NCBI RefSeq assembly: GCF_029227915.1
Contig: NC_079884.1
Coordinates: forward strand, 24,864,001-24,924,000
Source of the DNA: Hydractinia symbiolongicarpus
Lineage: Eukaryota; Cnidaria; Hydrozoa; Anthoathecata; Hydractiniidae
Length of the DNA stretch: 60,000 nt
Direction: 5' to 3'
This document shows, in pieces, positions 23,566-35,000 of this stretch; the stretch's first letter is position 1; each line of letters starts with the position of its first letter. The position numbers and the translations under genes are program-made. The notes beneath the pieces are model-generated. The model saw nothing but the letters and a program-made list of their open reading frames with translations, did no database searches and was not told where the DNA came from.

Positions 23566-24187
23566 CGCTGAGTAACAGCCAAGCCTAAAGTAGGTAACAA
23601 AGAAGCGCAAAAAATCAGTAGCTTCCGAGATATAACTTGTTCTAAAAGTTATGTGAGCTCCATATGGCAAGTGCGATTAAAGCTAAGTTTAATTTTATTT
23701 GGTACGCTACCCTAACTGAGAAGCAACCCTCGAGTTTTTTCTTTATAAGTAAAAAATTATGTAGCAACGACGAAGCAACGGTTTAGCCTGGAAGAGAGAT
23801 GGATTTCAGCAACATTGAGTTTTAGCTAAAACTTTTTGTTAATTTTCAAATAACAGCGTGTCGCTTGTCTCGTTATGCATGTGAATTTATATTGCAGCAT
23901 TCCAACCGTTTACACTATATTAACATTTGTTTAAAAGCTGATTTTTGCCCTTACACATTTATACCCATCTTTTGGTATTTACAATGATCCATACGTAACC
24001 AAGTTATTACGCATAAATCAGCCGTTCTGACAGGAGTTCTGCGGCAGGTTTGAAACTGACTAGGAAACGTTCCGCAGTTTTGTAAAGTTTAGTAAACATG
24101 CCTTTATGATACATAAAAACAATAATAACAAACAATAAAAACAAATATTTCATATTTTGTTTGTTTTTCAAAACAAATTCTGGTTAG
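23566..24187. mobile_element. ~620-bp insertion in the right arm, unclassified
   Basis: The left arm reads straight across this site near 3125-3145, so the block is an insertion here or a deletion there. I see no inverted ends or clear target duplication, and no coding sequence. The interior is ordinary AT-rich DNA ending in a T/G-rich stretch. Confidence 0.5.
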
Positions 24188-26148
24188 GTGAAATTCCTTA
24201 TAAAGTGGCTAAAGTTAGAAAGAAATAAAAGTCTTGCCTTATAAAACTTTAGAACACTAAAGAAAGTTGGCATTGGGGATAAATATCAGTAATATTCGTT
24301 GTAGTTCGTAATGGTGAAATTAACTGAACCCACAATTAATACAATTTATTTGTAAAAAAATCTTCTTCTATTACACTTAACAACTAAAAACAGATAATAT
24401 TATCAAAGAAAAATCTAGGCTACATCTGGCCGTAGATAAAATCTGTCCAAAGGCATTGACGTCGTACCGTAAAGTCTAGAAATTTAACAAATAAGACATA
24501 TTTTTTTCTGCTACTTCAAAGGAAAATAAACATATCTACTTTGACGATTACAGACTAAGTAACACACAACTTGAGTATTATTATATTAGACTAGTCGATA
24601 AGCCCTTGGTACAATACATGATCTTAAATATTTTGATGATGTGAGAGAACCTGGTAATATACAATTGTTTTTTATATTAGTTTATTTGTTGCCTCCATTG
24701 TGTAGAGCTTGAAACGCTGGAAAATGTAATATTAAAGATATATTAGAGTTTTTTATATATTAGAGTTTTTTGATGAAGTCGTCGACACGCCTTTCCTGAA
24801 ACAGGTTGATTAACCCAGATATACCTCAGAGCAAGAGGTGATCCTCTGCTACCTACGCAGGATATGATGTCATTTATATTTCCAGTTTTCGAAAGCTCTA
24901 TTAAAAATAAGTACTAGCAACCTAAAATTTGCATATTTTTCACATTATTATTTTCTTTCCTATTGTATTTAATCAAGCTGAAGTTGTGGGAGTTTTCTTT
25001 AAGGAAAGTCCATTATATTCCAAAGGCTACATCGCTGTTGGCGATTATCTGGATATGTAACATCTCATCTACCTGTACTAGGAGCCCCCAACCCGGATTT
25101 GCAAACATCGTCATCGTCTGGGTCACCCAGCTGGTTCAATAATAAGAATTCAATATAAACTTACGCGCTTTTCGCTCCACAGTTCTAGCTAAATACTTTT
25201 TTAAAAATTGATTCATATGGTGGGTTTATTCCCCCAAGTTTACAGAGTGTAATAATGTTCAAAGTTTGAAGTCTAAAATTGCGTATGCTGTCTGCAGCTA
25301 TGGACGAAAAAATGTTAAAAATGTGTGTCAGATTTTTTGTTGTTAGTAACTCAGCCTTTAACTCGCAAGCCTTATGACTGACTGCTTTTCTCTAGTTTTA
25401 AGAAGAACATAAAACCCTGTACTAAAAGTCTCATGCGAACTGTGTGGGCTAAACGTAGGTTAACCTCACAGCAACAAGTTTTTTGCACTTTGCCCCGAAC
25501 ACTGTTGAGCTAGTTAGGGGAAAACATTAAAAAAAAATTATTAAGTGTTTGTTACCTACATAAGTTTCCATAGGTGAAGGTCATTTTAATTACATTGCTA
25601 CTTGCCCATCTATTCAACCAAAATCCGTTAGTAATTATTTAAAAATGTTGTCCAAACTTTAAAGCAACATTTGCAGGCATTTCTAATCATACAACCTCGA
25701 CAGTTTCGAAAATTACAGGAATTACTATGCCGGCGCCAGCATGTCTATCTGCGAACTGTGCCAAAAGAAATTTGATAAATTTAAACTCTTTTAGATTTTT
25801 TACATGCCGACTTGGTTTTTTGTTTGTTAAAGATAAATTATGATACCACAAGAAACCATGTAGCAAAACCCGTCGGAAAATTAATTATATGACAACCATA
25901 ACAGATATTTAATCTCCCTGAAATAATATTAAAAAATAATCAAAGATAAGTACATGGTTAGACAGGAAAAATTGTAATGTTGAACTTTGAACCCTAAAAG
26001 TACGTAGCAGCGAGCATGCGCAAATGAGAGAACTTGTTACAAGTGGCTTTGAAGCGAAAAGACGGAGATGAGTAAAATGTTGTATTGTGTTTATGGAGAG
26101 ATAATTTTGTTGGTGTGAGCTTTTTTTATTATCTAAGCTATTCCCAAC

Positions 26149-28496
26149 CAACCTCGTCCCCAGGGCATCTTGTATCTTTTCTGACCCCGGGACGGCGATA
26201 CCAACATGGCCCTGGAGGAGGCTGGTCCGATATGAAACCTGATTGGCGCGGATATGTCAAATAATTATTGCTTCATACAAAACATTTTGGCGAGGCGGCG
26301 AGTCTGTGATCAACAGGAGGAAGCTGTTCGTATTAAAATGGCGGAGGTGTATCAGCAGTGCCAAGTTTTTTTCAAAGTGAAAAATTTAATAAAAAGCATT
26401 ACTAAGCAATGAGAGTATAAAATAAGACATCATAAAGTAATACAGCTTACAAGACAATATTTCAATAGCTGGGAATGTTTAATAAAGCTAGAAAAGTAGC
26501 TAGCTAGCACACTATACCTAGCAAACTATCAAGATAAGAACAAAAGAAAGAAACTCAACTTGTTTCCAAGTGGCCAGGTTTAATTTGCAGCTTTTTGGAA
26601 AGAAAGACGTTGCATAAAATTGCCGCCCATATCTTTTATAGACAAAATAATTTTGCACAAAATATCGAAAATGTTTTTTTTACAAAATATATATACATTA
26701 CATTTTTAATTATATCAGGTTGTTATTAGTGGGCATGTTTTATTACCTTATATGCTTTGGTTACTATAAAAGTTATAAAAAAGTCTAAACCGAGTATATA
26801 GTTTGTATAGCGTCCCCTAACTTCAGTAAAAATTAAAATATTGACTTGAGATTTGGTATGGTATGGTTTTAGATTGGTTTGATGAAATTGAGCCAAAAAA
26901 TTGTTCTATTATCATCATGCATTCTAAGTTTCAGAATTTAGCCCTTTTCAGAAATGCCGATAAGCCGTTTTGACAGCATATCAATTTTGACCAAGATACA
27001 GATTCAGAAAATTTTAAAAGCTATTCTAACCTCAGAAATAGGTCAGATAAGATTCAACCTAAAATTATGCCAGTGAACAAAAAATTTAGTTGCAAGGAAT
27101 ATCTCTTTGCTGATATCTTTTTGTGATAGGATGCTCTTATGAGAATACTGAATTAATCTTCACTGTTAGCTAGTTTGGCATTTAAAATATTTTCCAAGCA
27201 GAATGATAACAATAAATAGATGTATATATCAATAAAAAATCGATTTTTGAACAGCAGCAGAATTTTGATGAGCTCTAAAAAGTGCGAATTTATGAAACTA
27301 ATTTTGGTCCCAAATCCACAAAATAATTTCTTCAAAAAATTATTCCCGAAACATTTTTTTCTCAAGGTAGCAATACTTTGCTGTTGGTAAAGTCGTATAC
27401 CAATTCTTTCTAAATTATTAAGGCAGTGATACATTAAATCGAGAAAACAGATCACACGTAGACTTGTTGTTTTCAATTTTCAAACCAGCATAATGCTTTT
27501 GATAAAATTTTTGAATTATTTATGTTTTAAACAGAAAAAAACCTTGTTTTTGTATAAATTAAATGCAAATTAAGTGTGCAAATTAAATGTGAGCTTGTTG
27601 AGTAAAAAATAAAAAAGCTGCAAGGCGTTTTAAAAACATGTCATCAAGAAAAGAAAAAGCAGAATTTATCAGCAATGGGTGGCTTTTTGAAAATGTTAAG
27701 GCCACAAATGTAAAAGAAAAAAATACTTCTGAAGTAAATACTCTTCTGAAGCCTTTTTCACCCAATATAACTGCAAGCAGTGAGTCCACCATATATGAAA
27801 TCAGTTTCAGTTAAGTATTGTTTAAATACAGCAAAATCTTTGTCATCATATAAAAGCAGTAATGCAGACACAGATATGAACTCACGGTAAATGAGAATTC
27901 TAAAGTTCAGCCAAAATGAATAAAAAATGTAAATGTTAATATGAGGTTAAATTTCTGCCCAGCTACTTTCAGTCAGACACCTAGAATGATACGAACATTT
28001 GAAAATTATGTAGCCATATTTGCACCTTAGAGAACCAACGAAGTGCTATGTTCAGAGATGGGCAAATCATTTGCTAATTTCCAAGTTTCCCCTAGCTACA
28101 AGTTTTGCAACCCAGTGCTTGCTAGTCAACCAATTCAGTGAAATACACATAACTGAATTGCTTGAATTTCTTCAAGTAAACAGCAGCCTAAATAACATTA
28201 TTGTATATTTATACATTTACACAAAACAATCAAGGGCAATATGCGAGAAGTTTGTGTGTTGCGATGAGAGTAATCAAAACAAACTCGCCGCACGTATCTG
28301 TGACGTAAAACGCCGATCTCGCTTAGCTCTGCAAGGTTATATATAAAACTTTAGTACATTGAGACAAATCTCATTAAATATTACACACAGAAATACTGTG
28401 TATTGGAGGGTCACGTGACGAGGCCTCCTCCAGGGCCATGCTCGTATCGCCGTCCCGGGGTCAGAAAAGATACAAGATGCCCTGGGGACGAGGTTG
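26149..28496. mobile_element. 2348-bp TIR transposon with 9-bp target duplication (nonautonomous, Mutator-like)
   Basis: Inverted ends of about 73 bases begin CAACCTCGTCCCCAGGGCAT and differ at about three positions. The 9-mer ATTCCCAAC is duplicated exactly at 26140-26148 and 28497-28505. The mirrored left arm has the single uninterrupted 9-mer (1328-1336), an empty site. A 9-base duplication suits Mutator-like elements (established trait of that superfamily), but no MULE transposase is recognised. The interior holds only short ORFs such as 27153-27476 (minus) and 28020-28346 (plus), which I cannot assign. Confidence 0.8.
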
Positions 28497-28587
28497 ATTC
28501 CCAACAGTAATTGCATCTGTCACGCAAAAAGGTAGCGCAAGTAGCAAGACGCACGCTGTACAAAGAACGGGCGAACCGTGGATTTTC

Positions 28588-28725
28588 CAACTTTGTTTCT
28601 TTTCTTTTCTATAAGATAAAAATTATTTCGGGAGTTTTTTTTGAGATTAAACGAAACGACAAGATTATTAAAGAAAATCATATAAATAGTATTCTTAGTT
28701 TTTCATATAATTGGTAAAACATCAT
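28588..28725 (+). repeat. 140-bp block duplicated on both sides of the receptor's last exon, copy 1
   Basis: Resembles 29692-29830 in the same orientation, from the ACTTTGT/TCTTTTCTATAAGATAAAA stretch through AAACATCATTG. This copy lies 3' of the transmembrane exon and is shared with the left arm (about 1040-1220). Confidence 0.6.
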
Positions 28726-28838
28726 TGGATTTTGCACGAGCCACCGACTAGTTACGACAATCTCATTCTGTTGGGAGTTTACTGTACCGTCCTTTTGAAA
28801 CACCCACCTATATTTCGATTCTTTAAAACATCATCAGT

Positions 28839-28844
28839 TTTATT
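28839..28844 (-). promoter_or_regulatory. Candidate poly(A) signal of the complete receptor gene
   Basis: AATAAA on the minus strand about 190 bases past the stop codon. The matching left-arm position lacks the hexamer, while the left gene's own signal is destroyed here. Confidence 0.4.
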
Positions 28845-29030
28845 TTAATAAATAATTTTAATGGCTATAATTTTTTACACACTTTGACATACTTTAGTTA
28901 AAGCATTAAAATTTGCAATACATTTTGTAATAATGCGAAGCTATTCGTGACTGTTGATTCGGTACTAGCATCAACAATATGTAATCATCTGTTACAATAC
29001 ATAGCATTTGGCAACGTTCGCGACAAAGCT

Positions 29031-32000
29031 TCATATTTCCCCTAGTTCCCCTTGCTTTTCTAGTATTGACATTCTCTTATCAGCTACAGAATCTTTTTCA
29101 GACTTTTTTCTTTTCCGTATGAATAATAAGATGACCACCGCAACAACAACAACGAAAAGGATAGCAACGATTATTCCAATCATCAACGGAATGCTGCTGG
29201 AAGAGGAATCTAAAAAATGTATAAATTTGTTAGTGTTTATGAAGAAATGCGAATTTCTTAAAACATAGCTAATTTTAGCAATGTGATAAAAAATACGGTG
29301 GAATCTCTTAAAGAGTACATTTTTTGTATATTATACATTATAACACACAAAAGATTTTTTTGATATTCGATATCGAACGTGTAAAATCATTTGACAGTAG
29401 CTCCCCTGCTTTTATGAATTGTTTTTCCAGTGCGAGTTATCTAATTTCACAAGCTCAAATGAATAATTCCTCCCTAATAAACATTTCCGAATATCTGTTT
29501 ATTATTTGATTTTACTTACGGGCATATAACTATAAGCAAATATTGCATTTCTTTTCGTTAAGTATCATGACTTTTCAACTCAAGGTAAAGCGATTTGTCA
29601 AGAGTCCCACCCAAGTGGAATATTATATTACCGAGAGCATATAAATTTGATATGACTACAAAAGTTTATTTCTATACTAACTTTCTTCAACTTTGTCTCT
29701 TTTCTTTTCTATAAGATAAAAATTATTTAAGAAGTTTTTATTAGTGTAAACAAAACGACAAGGTTATTAAATAAAATCATCTGAAATAGTATTCTTAGTT
29801 TTTCTTATTTACTTGGTGAAACATCATTGAAACGAATAGTAGTAACAACTTACGACTGGCAATGCACTTGGATATGTCCTTGGTTATGATAAAGTCATCT
29901 TGTTGAGGTTTTGCTAAAAATTAATTAAAAAAAATGCAAATGCTGAAAGATTCAAGACGTGTAATTTACAATCCAAATAACACCATTATCCTAACTAGAA
30001 TCTCACTTTACTGCAGTACGTTGCAAAGTCACATTGGAAAAGTAACAATAGATAAAGATGACTGGCTAATATTGGTTGTAATCAATTATTTGAAACATCA
30101 CACTTTTCACAGAAATCTTCACTTACACTTCAGCACACTGATTTGTCTTATGACCAACCAATAAGATGTGTAATTCATAACGATACGAATATTCTCGGTT
30201 TTTAACTCTGGGATAGACCAAGTATAGTTGACAATGCCAGTTCTTTGCTTTTCTGTTGCAATGCAAGAGAAACCAACAAGAGTTAAATTATCACTACCTT
30301 CTTCACGATTCAGAATCTTGAAGAACGAAATGGGACCAAAATAATGTTGAGTGGATTCATAAGCAGTGATTTGAAACCCTTTGATTATTGTGTCACTAGG
30401 CAACTTTATGTCAACGAAGCATATTTCTGTTTCATTTTTGTTCCAACCGACCCAACAACGCGATGATTTCATTGGGTCTAAAATTGCTGAATCATCAGTT
30501 AGACAACCTCCATTTCCATTGATTAAAATATTGTTGTTGTTTTCAGTTCCAGTGTACTTGTCATCTCTTAGGTAAACAGTATCATTAAATTTGTTGCCTT
30601 GTGGTATTGAGTAAGATAAGACTTTCGCTAAAAAATGTATATGTTTGATGCAAATGGTGTTGATAAAGAATACCCTCTCATTACTGATATACTTTCTTTG
30701 TTATCATCCTTAATTTTACTGAAAATCTGATAAAAAGTTAAAAACAAATCGTTGAGTACCATGACAGTTACCACCTTTGGAAAAAAACGTGTAATACTCA
30801 AAAGGAGATAGAGGGAAGAGAGATGAAAACGTTTCGTAATGGAAATAAGATTTGGGATTTAAACATTTATTCACCATCTATCTGACACTTGAAAAACTAT
30901 TCAGAGCTTTCTTCAGAATGTCTCAGTATCAATGATGAACGTGAAACAGAGACGTTGTTAGTACCTTACATACTATTTACGGAAACACATATCTTACCAA
31001 ATCTTAAAGATGACTTTGTTGTTGTTGGTGAAGAAGTTGACGAGGCTGTTGTTTCTATAAAGTAAATTCATTACATAGGAACATTTTTTGATGACGTAGT
31101 AAGCTACTATCCATAACATCATTTGTAAAAACGTGTACCACATTCCGTGTATGCATATCAAACTTGTCAAATTTTTTTCTTATTGTTGGTTACAACGGTT
31201 TTTGGTTTGATCCAAAATGTTAATATTACATGGCACTGATCTTTATTCACGTCAACGCAGCCTTTTTCCCTGATTTTTTCGAACTTACGAGGCCGTTGCA
31301 CAACTGCCAAAGTAAAAATCTTGCGGCTTCGTGACTGTAGTGTAAAGATCAAATAATACTATATAGCCAACTTAAGTCTCAAAACGACAGAGCGTCCGGA
31401 GAGTTTACCTGATGATGTAAAAAAGTTCTTTTTAAACGAAATTTTTTTATGGCAAAAATTTTGCTACTTTTAAGAAGACATTTCACTGGCATGTACTAAA
31501 ATACGCACAGTTCACAAAAAAAAACGTATGGTACCTGTTGCCTTTATAGTTGGACAACCATAAACTTGAAGTTTGATGCATGTGAGGTCTACACTATCAA
31601 TTTTCATCCTGATTCGAATATATTTTGCAAGAAGTGGAACATTGAACAACAACTTATTTCCATTTTTTATGCTGTAATCAGAACTTTTCAAATCCTGCAG
31701 GAAAAAAACATAACATAAAATAATATAATGACATAAAATACGTGGAAAACATGACTAGTCTGCTATTTTATCAGTTACTTTGACATAATTTAGCATCGTT
31801 TGGCCGAGTGGATCTTTAAAATTAAGTCACATCTTCCCGACTAATTTTCGGAGCGATAATTTCCGCAAATATTCAAATATTCAATGCTTCTTTTTCTTTG
31901 GATGAATACTTTACTGCTTGCTTTCATTTTTCTCGTCTCTGTTTTTCTTTCCTCTGCCACACTCGATTAAAACTTTATTAAAAAACAAGATAAGCGCAAG

Positions 32001-35000
32001 AGATAGGAGACTGTTTTTGTATCTTTTTTATTACCTGGATGTAGAATTAAACAATATGCAAAAAATGAAAAAGGCCAATAAAAATCAGCAAAAAATTGTG
32101 ATTGGTATAAAAATGGTCGGAAAAAAAAATTGGCAACAATTGTTGCTCGGTAAAAATACTTATTTTGCAAAAATTTGGCTACTTTTAGCTTACTTTTTTT
32201 ATACCAATAAAGTATTAAGGTTTCTTTATGGTAAAATCATTCATACCTGTCCTCCTTTGCAATAGGCCCAAGTCTTGGAATCTAAACTATACTGGAACTT
32301 AAAAAACGTTGCCAAATATAAGTTGCTTGGTTCATCCAATTTTTCTCTATAACCGTCTACGCGGAGGCCATATATCAAATGGGTTGTCTTAAGATTGACA
32401 GAAGCCCAATCTTTGTAAGACGATGATATACTTTCTTTTTTTAAACACCATGCAAAAACCTGTTTAAATGGTAGGTGCTCTGCAGAGAATGATGGTGTTT
32501 GTATCGAGTGACTGGATTGTGTGAAGAGCATCTTGCCTAAATGTTGCGTTATAAGACCAGTGTCTGTCTGCGAACATTCTAAAAGAAAAGTGGTGTTATT
32601 TGTATGATGACATGACGTAAAATTCAACTTGTCCCTAATGTTTTAAACCTGTTTTTCTTTTCTACTTCTACTTCTTTTCTGGTACATGTTTTGTTTTTTA
32701 AAAAAGGAAGTGACAATTCGAAATCAGGCTGGCATATGCTGATACAAAACACACAAACAGGCTTAGAGCATGCTTATGTAATGCTTATTTTAAAAAAAAG
32801 CGCTTAAACGCTGCCTTTTCTGTTGAGATAAAATGGTCCCGTTTTTTACCTGCAAAAGGTCAACAACAAAACAAAAGGCAATAAACACAGGGCAAGTCCA
32901 TATAGTACAGTGGTGTTTTATATGTCTGATATAAGTAATTAAAAAATTCTGTGTTAGATGACGTACAGCTTAATGTAACTGTTTACTAATGTGTTTAGTA
33001 TTTTTACTTGTATATGTATATTATAAATTCCGGAAAAACATTTCTAAAAATGGTCACCCAAAAACGTCCTCCTCAAATCTTCAGAGTGTTGGTTTTGTAA
33101 TTGAAATTTGCTTGTGCGAATTTAGGTTCTCTGAGTTAGTGTTTGTCCACGCACGACCATAGGTGTAATAAAATTTGAATATTTTTCGGTCTTAGTATTC
33201 ATTTTTCGTTATTGATAATAATTAATATTTTTAGTTCTTGATAATAATTAATGTTTTTCTTTTGCTAATATTTATTTATTTTTCGTTATTGATAATAATT
33301 AATATTTTTTGTTCCCAATATATTAATAAATTTATGTACATTTTTTAGCCTGAATTAACAAGGCAATAAAAACTCCAGTGATATACCTGATGTTTTTTTC
33401 TGCGCAATGAACGCGCAACGGGAACTATTATTACTCATTGAAACCCTTTACGGACTCATTGATTGGGTGCCTGTGGGGAGTACATAAAAAGAGTCATAGA
33501 AAAATTGAGTCCTTTAAAGGAGTCGTTTTGAATATAGGTCGAAATGAGTAACAAGAAGGAGTCATTAATCATGACAACTTAAAAGGAGTCATTTGAGCAC
33601 TTATTTTGACTCCTTTAATGTGCTCTTAATGACTCCCTAAAAGAGGTCCCCATAGGCACCGTAAAAAGAAACCTTTTTAAGTTTCATTTCATACTTCATC
33701 ATTTATCAGTGAAGCCTAGACTGTGAAAGTAACAATGTTTTCAAGATATGGATGAAGAAGAACAAACAAAAAGAATATTTTTACTATAGGGATTTGTCCT
33801 TTGTGTCTTAACAAGGTTAATTATTTGCAAGATTATTCTTTGCTATTTTCACTATCTGTAGGTGCTATTAGAAATATCTCTTTCATGCGAAGCCATTGTG
33901 ATTGATCTATATCTTTTTTTGAGTTTATCTATATATATTCAATTATTTATATTTTTTAACAATTTTCTCGGGCATTGCCTTATTGCATCTGTTTTACAAA
34001 AATTGTTTTGCGCAAAATCACAAAAAGATATTCCTTTGTAATCCTAAAAGTACCTATGACACAAACAAAAAAAGGTTTATTCTAAGCAAAGTATTTACAA
34101 CTCAAAGAACTAAAAAATAGATACCTTGAAATTTGGGAAAAGTTTGATGGCTAGCAGCAACACAACCATATATTTCAAATCTTGCGCATGTTTTTGATCT
34201 TGCAGCTTGCAGCTGTATCTTGATTGCATTTGTAGTGAACGGTGTTGTGAACACTACAAACTCTGTGGCAATGTTTTGTTGATCTAGCAGGGTTATTTCC
34301 TAAAATGTAAAAAAAAATTGTGAGTCAAAATTTTTAAGATATAATCATTAGCTAAGCCTTTCCTGGAATTATGATTTAGCCCATAAAAACCTTAAATTAT
34401 TATCCAAAAGATATTCAAAAATCGTTTTTTATATTCACCAGTCATGCAAAATTGCTTTTGTCTTTAGCCTCAATTGGCCTGAGTAATAAAGCAGACTTAA
34501 CGTGGTAACCGAAAACAATGTTGAAAGTAAAAGGGAGTCATAACGTCCTATAATCCCCGCAACCATTAATTATAAGATGATTTTATATAATCCCTATATT
34601 TAGAATATCCGTATTCTGTCTGTACTTGACAAAGAGGGTGCCGATAAGCCGCAAACGCCCGCATATATAAGGGCGAGTTCGGGCGAATTTTCGAATTAAA
34701 TTGGCGGTTGTCGCCCAGAAACCGCCCGCACTTTCCCGAACTGGCCCGGAACATTCCCAAAATGCAATTCCTTGTAAACACACCATGCGGACGATAGTTG
34801 GAAGAAGGTGCCTGGGGGTTTTCGGGCAAATACTTGATTTTTTTTCAAAACGCCGAACTCGCCCGAAAACGCCCGCACTTTTTACGGCGTATGCAGCTTA
34901 TCGGCACCCTCGTACTTGACAAAAGATCGTGTTACGGAGAAACGAAATATTCATTTGCTTAATAAAAAGTGCGATGTATATGTACGATAAGTAAATTTTA

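Larger units (their letters stand above)
21494..29222 (-). repeat. Right arm of the large inverted duplication
   Basis: Mirror copy of 625-8128 (minus the 4983-7850 insert). Its outer limit falls just upstream of the receptor's last exon and its inner limit within about seven bases of the satellite element. Right-arm-specific blocks are the 26149-28496 transposon, a ~620-base insert at 23566-24187 and a ~90-base insert near 22167-22260. Confidence 0.85.

Noticed and set aside
30381-30575. 64-codon plus-strand ORF
   Set aside because: It is the antisense shadow of receptor exon 7, which has matching splice phases and domain motifs.
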